Under the pieces are notes generated by a model. The model did no database searches and had not been told where the DNA came from. It saw only the letters and a program-made list of their open reading frames with translations. From positions 1,924,501-1,988,500 of the forward strand of contig OX485807.1 in NCBI GenBank assembly GCA_950295325.1: a DNA stretch of 64,000 nt, written 5' to 3'. Below, piece after piece: positions 21,851 to 34,654 of this stretch. The stretch is from Polytrichum commune (Eukaryota; Streptophyta; Polytrichopsida; Polytrichales; Polytrichaceae). Position 1 is the stretch's first letter; every line of letters begins with the position of its first letter. Position numbers and translations under genes: made by a program.

Positions 21851-22272
21851 AGCCATTAGATGTGACCAGCGTCGGTAAAAATTGTTCATTGATGGCCCGC
21901 ACCAGTAAGTGTAGGTGGGCTATCAGTCCTACATACTACAACGCAACAACGGTTCATTATATATAAGTTCATGAAATTGAGTGCACTTTTTTTTAAGTGC
22001 CAACTCCTTATTTGCTAGAGTTGTGCAGGATTCTCTCCAACATGACACCAGTCAGAACTCTCTTTGTTTTATAAAACTAGGAACTACTTAGGTAGCTGCA
22101 CCTTGTGGCATACTTTCAACATTGCAAATACTAAACAACTTCATGATCGAAGTCTTTATGATATTTATTGTTGGATGCAAATTTTGAGTTCTCCGGAATT
22201 CAAGCCAACAGTTGTGTGACAACCTTCTCTCTTAAACAATCCATCGATCAGATGTACTGTACAGACAACTAA
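21851..22272. other. Intergenic sequence, no gene seen
   Basis: Near 21895-21935 a phrase with GGCCCGCACCAGTAAGTGT recalls the sequence at 21420-21500. Nothing else was recognised. Confidence 0.4.
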
Positions 22273-22743
22273 GGGCCACTTCACACACGAGGCAAGGGCC
22301 GTGACCATGAAATTGTGAGAGCCCAAATGTCCAAAGGCCGTCCCAACACACCTCCAAAATCATGTAGTGTGGTCACGGACCCTCAAGTGTAGTGTGAAGT
22401 CATATGTGACCAGGCCCTCAGCCAAATGCTACTTCAATGAGTTTCTATTCATGCATGTCCTCACACATGATAAAAAAAAATGTAATAAATCAACGGCCGT
22501 GAGCATTCGGAGTGTCATGGTCTCCCAATGGTTTTGTGTTGGGCCTGCCTCCAAGAGGTGGTTTTTGAAAATAGTCCAAGTGACCATGAAACATGAAACA
22601 TGGCATCCATCTTGCATTCACACACTCCATTGGCCCCTCAAGCGTAGTGTGAAGCGAACTTGGACTGTCTCCATCTTTTCCACCAATGAGAGTGCTTGAA
22701 ATGCAATGGTCACGGACTCTCAGTCATGTGTGTGAAGTGGCCC
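22273..22743. mobile_element. PIF/Harbinger-like MITE, GGGCCAC family, 471 bp
   Basis: It begins GGGCCACTTCACACACGAG and ends CATGTGTGTGAAGTGGCCC. TAA flanks it on both sides (22270-22272 and 22744-22746). The length is almost identical to the copy at 15255-15724. Internal inverted sub-repeats include CCTCAAG(T/C)GTAGTGTGAAG. Confidence 0.9.
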
Positions 22744-23652
22744 TAAGCTTACGAACATTGTTTTGTCTAATTGGTGTGGGCCACACTATTTTTGAATTAC
22801 CCGCACTATTGAAAGCACATTTGGAAGGGGTTTCAACTCGGTGCCAGACTCGTACATCTTGAGCCACACTGTCTATCCAAAAAAATAAAAATAAAAATAA
22901 ATTTTTTTGTGTTTTTTTTGCGTGTGTGGGGGGAGGGGGATACCTAGTGGAATTAGATTGAACTACTCAATCTCCATCTCTAAAATCCCTAATCTTAATG
23001 AATATGCATTTTATTGCTCGTTTCCGATGGGTAACAAAAGCTAGAGAACCGGCAAGATTACGGGGGATCAAATCGAAGCAAAGTAGTATAATAAAACTTG
23101 GTATGATCTAGACAATAGAACATACCGCTTGAATATACAATTGTCAACAAAATTCAAACGAAAAAGGTGTGCACCTACCTCCTCGTTGAGTTGATACACA
23201 AAAGAAAAACATTGTGTTCTTCCAAACGATGGCTTTGATGTCCGTGAGACCTTTAATAATTGTTGAATTATGTAGTCATAAATATCAAAAAGGTACGTGA
23301 AGCTTATGTGGTCATTGTACATCATTAAACACTATATTTGAATGGCATATGGCAAGGCTTGTGATTGGCAAATGACACACACATAATGATATGTGTTAAG
23401 ATGAGATTGAGTTGTGTGTCTTAAATATCAACATTGTTATAAGTTCAATCATTAATACAATTGACATGGACAATGTGATTACTTTGAAAAAAATTGAATC
23501 TTTGTGTTGATCTCTTATAAATTGTGCATTGAATTGTAGTTATGATCTTAAAATGATAATCTTTGTAACTTGCAAATTTCAAGTTGGTGAGACAATATCC
23601 AAATATGATCCAATGACCGAAATTGTATGTGAAATTGAAAGCACCCACAACA
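22744..23652. other. AT-rich intergenic sequence
   Basis: No gene is supported. The start (about 22760-22800) resembles the insert at 21014-21281 (TTGTTTTGTCTAATT). The minus-strand frame at 23068-23325 has no recognisable domain. Confidence 0.45.
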
Positions 23653-24190
23653 AGGGCCACATACTTAGCATTGCTTTACACACAAACCAAGAGCCGTGAC
23701 CGCAAAAATCTAAAAGCCCTTGAGAACCATCCAAAGGCCGTAGTGTGTGAAATAAGAGTCCATTTTTTGCAATTAATGGGCCCTCAAGCTTGGTGTAAAG
23801 TGAAATTGGACCATGTTAAGGGATTGCAACATGCTTCATAGACAACACAAAATAATACAACACATACATAGTCCAGGACCCCACCATGGCAATATAATAT
23901 TTATAGGAGACAATTACAATCCAATTGCTTGCCATGGCCCCTACTAGTTTTGCATTAGACCCACCTCTTTTTAATAGGTATGATGAAATAGCATGTAGAC
24001 CATGAAACATACCCACTTAATGCCAAGTAAGATTTCATGTAGATGTTTCATCCATTTCAATTTCTTTGGTCCATGAAGTCCTCAATGTCTAGTGTAAAAT
24101 GAAATTAGATTGTCTTTGGCTTCTCAACCAATTGCATAATTTTTATATTACAGGTCAAGGGCCCTCAAGTCCTAGTGTAAAGTGACTCTT
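23653..24190. mobile_element. Diverged MITE of the GGGCCAC group
   Basis: The left part reads GGGCCAC followed by GCTTTACACACAAACC and AGAGCCGTGACC; the right end reads CCTAGTGTAAAGTGACTC. Internal phrases such as CCATTTTTTGCAATTAATGG and AAATTGGACCATG parallel the better copies. Ends are too worn to define a target duplication. Confidence 0.55.
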
Positions 24191-24356
24191 AGCTTGTTCA
24201 TACACATTCGTATCTCTGGTGGGAGCATTAACTTGTATGCTTGGGGTTCGTGGCGTCTATATAAACTCGTCCATCATGGATGAAGGGGCTCTAGCAAAAA
24301 CAAGTCCCCTACAAGGCTCAAGTCCAAATCATTCCAACTGGATTACACTAGACTAA

Positions 24357-26190
24357 GGGTGAGTGTCCATGTAGGCCGCTAGCCCACTAAATTCTAAACA
24401 AATAATGGGTCAAGAGGGTGCTCACAGGCTGTCAAGCACAAGCTGTCATCCAACCACATTATGGTAGTCCACTGGAATTTAAAGGACCAAAGACACGGAT
24501 CACTAGACTTCCATGCAACCACTAAAACATATTCAGCCTACAAGTGCCAGTTAGTGAAGGAATAATATCGGTTTAGTATGTAACCGGTATTATACGCTCA
24601 AGTGCTCAAACATGAATTATACACTCAAGTGCTCTTGTGGCATCAAGATTTGCCTTTTGCCTCGGGTTATGTTTGTGATCTTATGTTTGTGAAGAGTCAA
24701 TTAGAAAGATTTGGTAGACTTGGTAGCGCTCGGCTTCCAATGTACACATCCACTCCAACGTTAAGATGCTCAAACCATACTTCACTCTTTGGAAGTACAA
24801 TGCCAACCCTGAAAATGCGAGCCAAGTTCAAGAATGCATGAGGTAAAAGGGTAATTCAACTACCCTAAAATTTTAAGAAGCATCCATAACAAAAAAGATA
24901 TCAATGAAAATTCCATTGCGACATGGTAGGGTTTCAGAATTGTTGAACTCTTCTAGCTCAAATCTTAAATCCGTTCTTAGAATCTTCAAACACCCGTCTC
25001 TGAATTCTCATTTGAGCTACTTCTCATTGTTTTGCAACTTCTTGATGTACCATGGAGGTCACACTTAACCCATTTATACGGTCTTCAACACCCGTCTTTC
25101 AACACTCATTTGTACTAATTCTCACTACAAGATGAAATTATGGCATCAAACTAAATCATCGTACAATTAGAATATTGGAACAAATCCCCGTACAAGGTTC
25201 AAGGGTTCTCCACCTCACCCGGTTAGCTTGTGGTTGAAGGCTCGAGGGAACCAATTCTAGTCTAGAACTCCATCCTTGGTAACCAGGAGGAGGAGGTTAA
25301 TAATAAGTGGGTCCGGATTGGAGCAGATGGGAGTAGCTAGTTGGCACATACGAACCCTACCCCACCAGATGCCATATACATTTGAGCGAGTTTGTCCTCA
25401 TTCCCAATAGGGTATGGTGGGCGAGCCTCCTACATGAAGACTCGCCCTCAGTTCCAAATTTGCGTAATTCCAAATAATAATTGACATTGAATATCATATT
25501 TAGTGTAGCTACTTTCATCTTCTCAAATCCGGACCCACATACTAACCTCCTCCTCCTCCATGTTACCAAGGATGGACCTCCTCCTTCAATCCTTCAGTGA
25601 CCGGCACTTGTAGATTAAAAAGTGCTCTAGTAGGCACATGGAAGTCTAGCGGTCCATGTTCACAACCCTCCACGTTGTAGTAGGCTACCATAATGTGGTT
25701 GGTTGGCGGCTTGTGCTTTATCTACGTGAGAACACCTCCAACCCACTATTCTCTAAATTCTAGTGGGTGAGCGGCCTACATGAAAACTCACCCCAATTCA
25801 AAGTTTGACATAACATTCTTAAGCAATGTGCATTCATTCATGTGGACCATGAGAAATATAACCATGAGATGCCACAACCTAGTGTAAAGAAACTCATATT
25901 AAGTCTCACTATGCACTCTAGGTTAGGACAACCCAAGGATATAAATTTGAGGGCACACCCAAACAAACACACACTACTTAATAATGTTATGGATGTCAAT
26001 ACCAGAATAAAATGATCTAAATTAAAAATTACATGACCATCAAAATAGTTTGTTGTGTTTTCACCTTGCTAGCGGAGAAGTTTATGTCGACACTTGTGAA
26101 CCGCTAACCCTGTCTACATGAGAACACCTCCAAACCACTATTATCTAAATTCTAGTGGGCGAGCAACTTACTTGAAAACTCACCCTAATT
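24357..26190. mobile_element. Nest of GGGTGAG-family MITE fragments
   Basis: A left end GGGTGAGTGTCCATGTAGG follows TAA at 24354-24356. Matching inverted ends (CCTACATGAAAACTCACCCC-like) lie near 25770-25797 and 26165-26185, and a further pair of inverted blocks lies at 25270-25340 and 25495-25570. Several insertions or rearranged copies are overlaid. About 25797-25960 and 26180-26340 are near-duplicates carrying TTTGACATAACATTCTTAAG. Confidence 0.6.
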
Positions 26191-26581
26191 CCGAGTTTGA
26201 CATAACATTCTTAAGCAACGTGCATTTGTTCATGTGGACCCTGAGAATATAACTAGGGGATGCCCCAACCTAGTGCAAAGATACTCGTATTAAGTCTGAC
26301 TATGCACTAGGTTAAGACATCCCAAGAATATATTTTGAGGGCATACATGAACAAATACACACTACTTAATAATGTTACGGATGTTAATTCCGAAGTCAAA
26401 TGGCCTAAATTAAAAAAATTATAACTATCATAATACTTCGCTGCGTTTTCACCTTGCTAGCCGAGAAAATTATGTGGGACACTTGTGAACCCTAACTTTA
26501 ACTTGTGCCAAGCAAGTTTTATCATGGCGGTAACAATAGTGGCATTTTCCCCTAATTTTACCTGCCCAAAATAAGTTTGTG

Positions 26582-27000
26582 AGAGCGTCCCCAGCAGCCT
26601 CGCCATAGGGCATGCCAACGCCAAAAATGGGGCATCCCGGGTTCTTAGGTGGCGGTACCGGCATAAATTGAGCCCCACCAATGTCCGGTCCGGCATAATT
26701 TAGAAGCGGCCCGGGTATAGTAAAGGCCTTCCAACGCCATAAATGGTTCATATGGCGACCCTCCTCCGGCCCGCCAAGAGATTACTTTAATATCAGATAC
26801 TCCGATATCCTACTTTATCCCATGTCAGATAATAGGTGTCGTTGTCTTATTGATTGCTTCCTAATTATACCGGGGGTATGCCTAGGCTTTGGTGGGCTCT
26901 GACTCAAGATGAGCTGCCCCGCCCAAGATGGAGGGCTCCTAAACACCATATAATATATTATTTTTGGCGGGTTGCTTACTATCTCTCCTGGGGATGCTCT
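26582..27000. mobile_element. Miniature element with AGAGC(A/G)TCCCCAG ends
   Basis: The left end AGAGCGTCCCCAGCAG is answered by CTCCTGGGGATGCTCT on the right. The body of about 419 bp is richer in GC than its flanks. It encodes no transposase. The superfamily is not clear from the short ends. Confidence 0.6.
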
Positions 27001-27321
27001 GAGGCCTGCCCGGATGCCCATGGACATACATGTAGAACTCAAGCATATTATACTACAAAATAATGGAAGTATTCTCCCCCAAATCCCTGGGCCAGGTGCC
27101 CTTCTTTAGTTCCTGGCCCCCAATTAAAGGCTTTGTGCATGGCTCCCTTGTTCTCTTGGCTATAAATAACACCGGCTCCCGCGTGGGTCCCCACTTGATG
27201 AATGGCACGGGTGCTTTAAGTTCAAGTTCCAAGGCGCTTCGGGCCTAGTGTACAAGTGCGTCGGGTAATTGGCATATTGATCGCGCATACGTTATTAAGT
27301 TAGTGTATGCATATTATCTAA

Positions 27322-28145
27322 GGGCCGGTTAACATTATGGACCATGAAGTCGGACCATGGAAGAGGGCCTTTTTCAATGGTCCGAGTTCACGGTCCAACT
27401 TCCATGGTCCGACTTCTAAAAAAATCAGTTTTGAAAGCTTTGGGCCCCTCACTAGGTGTAAACCGAATGTGGACCAAGAAGAATGACCATGCACCAAAAA
27501 GTGAATGTGCAAGAAGGGCATTTATGAAAAATAAAATAAAATAAAGTTTGCTCATTTTCTTCTCTTCTCTTGGGCTTTACTTGTCTTCACTTCGTATTAA
27601 ATGTATCAAAGATGTGGGTTGCAAATCTTCTCACGACAATTTTTACATTAAAAAATGAGTGATTTAATTTGTGCATGTTAAATGTAATTTACATGTCACA
27701 CGCACCTTGTGTTGTACGTTGAGCATTGTTTGCAACCCACTTCACCATGTATACTCAAATTTCTAAGTTCTAGATTTCCCACATTGTTTGATGAAACATG
27801 TGGAAGCAAGCTTAAGGGGTAGGGCATGGAAGAAATGATATGTCTCATGGGCTATAATATGATCTAGGCACATACAGGGCGGACTTGCTTCTCAATATTC
27901 ATTACATCATATTTACCTACCAGCATACCACCTCTCTTGCCTCTCTCACCGCAAAACTTATTGGACCATGTCAGTGTATTAATTAGGCCTCAAAATATGT
28001 CTTTTGGGGACCTCGACCTCCATGGTCACTTTAACATTTTTTTCCCTTGGTGTAAACCGAAGTGGTCCCGGGATGAGTTCAACATCCAATCATTGCTCTT
28101 ACAACGCCTTGGGACGACTTCCTGGTCCATAGTGTAAACCGACCC
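27322..28145. mobile_element. PIF/Harbinger-like MITE, GGGCCGGTT group, 824 bp
   Basis: The left end GGGCCGGTTAACATTATGG and the right end CCATAGTGTAAACCGACCC are inverted over about 40 bases, including GGACCA(T/G)GAAGTCG. TAA flanks both sides (27319-27321 and 28146-28148). The interior is AT-rich and non-coding. Confidence 0.85.
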
Positions 28146-28193
28146 TAAGCACTAAGTAGGAAAGGGGGTCATGCCCCAATTACACCAAACTAA

Positions 28194-28992
28194 GGGTTGC
28201 TTTACACGACAACCGTCCAAATCGTGAGGCCATGGGATTGAATGGCCAAACTTTGTTGAGAGTCTAAAGAAGTGGGATGAAAATACACAACCAATAAAAT
28301 ATAGGAATTGGAGCCTTCGGCCGGGCATAGTGTGAAGCCTCCAAAGGCCAAGCCCAAAGTCCAAAGGAAGAAGGAGCATCCCACTTTATTCCATGCCCAA
28401 AACGACCCCTCCAATCAATGTGTATTTTTGACAGTTTTTGACAGTTTTTGGCATTTGACATGCAAAAACTTACATAAAACTAAAATGCACATCAATTGAC
28501 ACGCACAATTTAGATTTTGACATGTAGTGTGACTTGTGAAGAAAAAAACCACACATCAATTGATGACATGTACTACTAGGCATGTGACATTGAGGTGACA
28601 TTTTAGAAGAAAATATAGGTGTCAATTGACATTCCTTTTTTTTTTGAAAACATCATGTGACACTTTGGATTTCAAATTGAACGTCAAATGAAATTTGTCA
28701 AACATACACATTGCCTCCAATCTTATGGCCAAGATCTTGTCAATGATTTATTTTTTTATGAATAAAAATTGACGGCCTCTCAACCACAGTTTGGGTTTCC
28801 ATTCCCGTCCGACCCAAACTTCCTTCGAGAGTATGTCGCCTTGATAAAAAAAAGTAGGCATTTTAAATTGCGACAATTTTTGGACTTTGGCCTCTAGTGT
28901 GAAGGGTAGAGAGGCCGACTTCTTGGTTTCTTGCAATATGATTGGTAGAAATCGATGGCCTCTCGACCTTCGGCCATAGTGTGAAGCAGCCT
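28194..28992. mobile_element. MITE of the GGGTTGCTTTACAC group, about 799 bp
   Basis: It begins GGGTTGCTTTACACGAC directly after TAA. The right end, ATAGTGTGAAGCAGCC followed by TTGA, is its diverged inverse. Internal GCCTTCGGCCGGGCATAGTG and CTTCGGCCATAGTGTGAAG suggest part of the end has been duplicated inward. Only 48 bases separate it from the preceding element. Confidence 0.7.
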
Positions 28993-30088
28993 TGAGTCCA
29001 GTTCGAGCCATGAAATTGTTGGAGATTATGTATGAGAAATAGATGTTGGCCCACCACTTTCCACACTATGATAGCCGGAGATGCTAACGGATGGTGTCAA
29101 AACTGGCCGGTGTGATCAACCCCTCAGCAAACCGCCTTCAAATGACAACGTCGTGTACAAACAGTTCATGGAGGGTGTCATGAAAATGGCACCAATCTTG
29201 ATAATTCATTTTTCTTCTTCTTATGGTGGGTTTGAAGTTGAGTTTGAGAAATAACCGGTCGAAGTTCAACTCTTCAAGAGAATTGCAGATCATTTTAGAG
29301 GAATCTATAGAACATACCTCAAATTATTGAAGGAAAACCGATCTCACAAAATGTAACTGGTTGGGCTTGAAAACACTAGGAATTTTACCCTTTATACCCA
29401 AATTTCTGCCCGGACACTATACCAATGTTCAAAGCTCTGCGAGGTCCAAGTCTTGGTATATGTGATAATACAAAAACCCTAATCAAATCACCATAATGTG
29501 GGGTTTAGGATAAGGTACTTGGGTGAGCACCAAGAGTTACCAGGTTCAAGTCCTAGCTTTGTAACTTAGCCTCGGAGTTCTCTGCATCTCCACGTAGGTG
29601 ATATTGGATGGCCTTCCCCTAGTTGCAGAGCAAGTTAAGCTGCTTACCTCATTTGAGCTTTTACGAATTTACCGACTACGTTTACCTCACCTAGCATGGT
29701 ACTTACTACGTGCCTAATGTTGATGTTTACCTCATCAAGCCTAGTATTTTTTAGTTTGTAGGGGCACGCAGTTTACCCCTAGCAGTAGACCACGTTCAAG
29801 ATGACACCACTTCGACATGGCCAAGGTTGTCCTCTCATGGAATCTGACACATATTAGATTGGTTAGAATGTTGTCATTTCAGTATCATTCTAATGTCTCC
29901 TTGACGCACCTTTCCTAGTAGTGAAGGTAGAGGGTGCTTAAACCAACATTATAAGCTATTGCACGTACATATGGCTATGCGTTTGATATAAATAAAATTT
30001 ATTTATTCTTATATTTGGGCTAAACATAGGTATAAAGAAGAAGAAGAATTAGCCTTGACTAAATATTTGATGAATATTTCAAGTCATA
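28993..30088. other. Intergenic sequence with an old repeat fragment
   Basis: About 29236-29400 matches the repeat also seen near 18296 and 40175 (GAGAAATAACCGGTCGAAGTTCAA … GAGGAATCTATAGAA). No gene is supported. Confidence 0.45.
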
Positions 30089-30417
30089 ACCACTACACTA
30101 AATAGGATATTTAGTGTTTGATTATATTTAGTGTTGTTACTACCCTACCCTGCTCAACACTAAATTTCAGTTCCTTGATAATTAGTGTTAGACATAAATG
30201 TGCCGCTACCTTCCCTACTGCCACCTCCCTTATTATATCATCTTTTCATATCCTTACTAACACTAAATTCAAACATGCAACTTCCATGTATGACCATAGT
30301 TGATATTTAGTGTTTGAATTTACATTTAATATTACTTACTTTCATAGGGTTTTTGATATTTAGTGTATGCGCTCCTATTTAGTGTATCAATAACTCAATA
30401 TTGTATTTAGTGTAGCT
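30089..30417. mobile_element. CACTA-like miniature element, family B (inverted copy)
   Basis: It starts CCACTACACTAAATAGGATA and ends TATTTAGTGTAGC. Read on the minus strand it follows the element at 21536-21850 through AATTAGTGTTAGACATAAATG and TTTCATAGGGTTTTTGATAT-like phrases. It lacks the GGC run of the other copy. No coding capacity. Confidence 0.7.
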
Positions 30418-33197
30418 TCCTTAAAATGATCCCTACGACCCATGCATGATGACCTTGCATACGATGAGGAACCCCACCTTCATTGCTTATAACCAACACA
30501 ACATAATTGGGTACCAGACCCAAGATATATGAAATCCCAACATGGCCACCTCCATGATCCCACTCAATTCAATTGTAGAACCGTCCCCTTGTATCCCAAG
30601 TACCAAACCCCGCATCCCATGAAACAACTCCTTTGCTACCCATAACCAACCCCCTTGGCTTTGTGGGCTTGACCCCCCCCCCTCCCCGGGTAAATAGAAT
30701 GGCTAGAATAGGCATTGATTGACAAGCCACCCCAAAAACGCACCTTGAATGGACCTGAGATAGAGTGAAGCTTGCTACCTACCCTATTTGGAGGTAGTGC
30801 AAGCCAGTATGTGGTGGTGCCACTAATTGCACGTAAACCCATGAGTCCGTGACTCCATGGGTATGGACACTCATTTTCCACAAGGAACAATTCAAGGCAG
30901 TAGAGTGTTGGTGATTTGGTGGCATTTATAGGTGTTGCTTTTGGGTGGGGTGTTGGTTTAGCACCCTCTACCTTAAGTTAAACAAAACCTTATTTGGAGA
31001 GTTCAATAACGTATGTATCTTGATGATACAAGAACTTGGGTACATTTAGTGGATTGGGCCCTAAATGTGCAAGAAAGTTTTCTTTCACTTTCATTATTAC
31101 AAATGGAGACTCAAACTCAAAGTTATTTGTAAAGTAAGCATATGAAACCATGCGTTTGGTCCTGAACCACGAGTTCATGAGGATTAACACAAAACCACCC
31201 GAGTTTTCTTAATCCCTTAATTACCATACACAAATAGTGGTGTCAAACTATTCAAAACCGGTTTTCATGCTTGTCCTACTAAGGCGGGTGGGCCAAGCTA
31301 CCCTTGCATAGGCTAATCCGGGATTTAGGATAGCATAACCCATGCACATACCCTATTTTAAATCCTGAATTCTCTCGAAGTGTGAGGGGTGAAAAGAGGA
31401 TGTCCTAAAAGTTTCGCCCAACTTTTAAAATAGGCTTCAATACATGATGAGTTGACAAACTCTTAATAAAAAGTTTTCTCAAAGAAGGATCAAACCCACG
31501 GTTTTGTCCATCTTTGAGGGATTTTGTAAATAACTCTTTTGTGTTTCAAACTTTCATATGTCTCTATTTGCTCCCTCTAAGTACCTAACTCTCCCCCCGG
31601 AGGGGAGAGTATTCTAATGTAGTAGAGTTTCCCTAGGCTTGAGTTTTCCACCAAACAAGAATATTAGCAACCCATCCATCATGGATGAGGGGGTCCAATA
31701 AAAACTCTCTATAAAAACATGTCTCCTTATGTTTATGGTTGTTTGTTTCTAAATCAATCTCACAACGTCAACATGAACTAATTATGGGTTTTGCAAAAGT
31801 CATATGTAAGTAAGATTGGACTAAGTCCAAGTCCATAATTATAACATGTTGAATTTGATCAAATGATCTCATGATAGGATCCTCTAATAAAACATGCATA
31901 GTTTATTATGATAATATTATGACAATTTTTTTGATTGTATTTTCAATATTGACCATTTTAAAATTTAACACAAGTTAGCAAAATAAACGATATGTTCTAA
32001 AATGATTCATCATGTTTTCACCACTCATCGTATTGTGTAGAGGCCATGACCATGTGTACATCTTTGAAAGCTTATTAACCTTGAGTATGATGTGTGTAGC
32101 ATTCTTTAAGATATATTGCAAAACAACATCTCCAAAGAATTCTAATAGCTATTACAAAAGAACATTTGTGAGGTCTCTCATTATGTTCAAATGGTTAGTA
32201 ATGGATGATTGCTAGTTAGAAAGATCTCAAAAAGAGCCACAATTACATGACTTGTTATTTACTCATTGCATATGAACTTATTAAGAATGATGTTACTTTA
32301 GAAGCACCAACATGGTTGGACAAATTCATTTGTTTGATACATTGGTACTCACTAGAACATTGGATCGATTAGTTTTAAATCATATACTATATAACTATCA
32401 TCACCTTGTGATTGGTGCAAGACCATCTAGTGCATAGCTTAAGGTACACGTTTCAAGAATCATATGGTAACATTATTATGCATTCCACAAATTGTATCTT
32501 GTCTTTACTCGTTAACGTAAATACCGTGGGTATGCACTATACACCAACCCACATTACATAACATCAGAGGTCCATGTTGTAGGTTGCTATATTTTGATTG
32601 GATCGAAATAATGTTCTTTGTATTGTTATCTATATTGACAAGTGTCTTTCTCTCCTCAAAGTAAGCATGTGCCTAATAAAAATGGTTATCATCACCAAAA
32701 TCAAGACACAACTCCATGTGTCAACCAAGTAGCTAGTTGGAACTCATCAAAATGACAAAACTTGACCCATATCCAAATGGAAGTGTGGTTGCTTATGAAC
32801 TTAGCAAACATCAATGGGCAAACAATTGCATGGGGGAGTTGGAGTTTGAGAAAGGGAAGTTGATTGTGAGTCTTCGTTCCAATATTGAAAATTGAAAACT
32901 GAAGATATTATAATCTCGGACAACACCCAATAGACAAGGTCCCAAACTATTGGTTATTGTTAATGGGTTTGTGGTTATTAATGTAGTATCCTTGAAAATA
33001 GTGAAGCAGTTATACATCCAATGTCATCATCCACTAGGACGTGGCCACATACATTTTACAAACAAACACTCTATTCACCCCCCCCCCGCCCCTCCCCCTT
33101 AGAGGCTGAAGTTTTTCTTCTTTTTTGAAAAGTGTCTTTAATTTGAGCTTAAAATAATTGATTTGCATACACCTATTGGTGGAGTATGAAATTGTTG

Positions 33198-33231
<34 letters not shown>

Positions 33232-34295
33232 CTATTATGCTAACACACTCTTATTATTTAGACCTTCCTTGACTTAAGTATTTTGAAATATTGGATACAT
33301 AAAAGTTTAACGTTTTCATTCATATAACATCCAAATTTGAATAAATGAGAGGACAACCACTTTTCAATTTACATGTTTGACAACATGGCAAACATACTCT
33401 CTTGTGTGTTGATCCTATCATGACCCTACTCAATATGAACGTACTTAGCAAACAAAATGTCGGGAAATCCCCAAAGCTCCATGAACGTCAACAAAGTGGG
33501 GACGAAGTTTAATTTCTTTTGCCGGAATGGCATGCTTATGGAAGTCTACCATTTAAGTGCCAACCTAAGATATTATGGACATTTACGTTTTGAGAAACCT
33601 TATGACTCGTAGTTGATATGCTTGGTTTTTGTAAGTTTCTTTTACTCACAAATGTCCTCCCATGCCCCACAACACAAACCATCGCGCATGAAATTAGTGT
33701 TCAATGGTGGGTACACTTGAATCTTCAATCTCCCCATGTGTTCACATTCTTGCATTTCTAGTTATGGGTAAGGTATTGATTGAAAGCAATTGAGAATGTT
33801 TCCAAAAAAGCAAGAAATATGAACTCATTTCCTAACCCCAACATTCAATTGAGAGAAAACATTGAGTATTGACATAAAGGTGTTTCTTGAAGACATATTC
33901 AACTAATCTTTGAATTTACACTATGGCCAAATGGCTAAACATTAGGAGGCAATCTCCATGTCTTTAGAAAGAACATGAGAAGTTATACAAGGTAAACCAT
34001 TTTTTAATTCGATTTTAGTCAATGCTTCATCATAGATTTGCAAATGCAACACAAGGTTCGTTGTGTAAATCTACTTGATAGAAGTTGAAGAACATGAAAC
34101 ACGAACCAAATAAGACCCACATACCTTAAAGGAGATGGCGCATTGGCGCTCATGTAGTTTCAAATCTAAGATTCAAATCTATAATTTAGTTACAAAAATA
34201 CAATTTTGACAAATTGAAAATGTATGCTTTTCAAAATATTCCTTGTTAAAATTTTATTTTCTAAAATATCCCTCCTAAAATCGTGGTATTTCATT
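30418..34295. other. Long AT-rich gene-free stretch
   Basis: No gene was recognised. It contains a repeat copy at about 31806-31970 (family of 268-575), a TA microsatellite at about 33199-33229, C runs near 30671 and 33078, and near 34010-34125 an end with ACGAACCAAATAAGACCCAC shared with 49900-50030 and 57100-57205. Short frames at 32012 and 32811 show no domain. Confidence 0.5.
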
Positions 34296-34441
34296 ACCGG
34301 GTCATCATTCCCTAATCACCCGTCCTATAGGGGATGTGTGACCCGGTGATTCAACAGGTGACCCGGTGAAGGTCGCGGGAAGAAGCTCTCGGCATTCCTC
34401 CTTGTCCTCTCCGATTCCACACAAACGGAGAATTAGGGTTT
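34296..34441 (+). promoter_or_regulatory. Repeated TGACCCGGT motifs and a telo-box
   Basis: TGACCCGGTGA occurs at 34339-34349 and 34359-34369, 20 bases apart, with an inverted ACCGGGTCA at 34296-34304. A TTAGGGTTT telo-box (AAACCCTAA on the other strand) is at 34433-34441. Telo-boxes are common near the start of plant ribosomal-protein and ribosome-biogenesis genes (established knowledge). They sit 210-360 bases before the next start codon. Confidence 0.5.
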
Positions 34442-34654
34442 CCACTTGCGTCAGATTATCGCCAATTTGCACCACACCATCGCAGCTTCCGTGTTTCCTG
34501 CTGCCACGGCTTCTCCCGCCGCAATCAATCGTCATGGTCATGAGCTGGGGTTATCAACTTAAGTTACATGATTGTTAGTGTGAGCAAGATCCAGTAAAGT
34601 GGCGGTAGGGTTTCGGTGTTTGTGAGTAGCGGAAGTGCCAGAGTTTCGGATCTC

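Noticed and set aside
22367-22699. A 110-codon frame
   Set aside because: It lies wholly inside a MITE and is not kept open in other copies.
32012-32215. Possible retrotransposon fragment
   Set aside because: The short frame has no polymerase or integrase motif and no long terminal repeats were found nearby.
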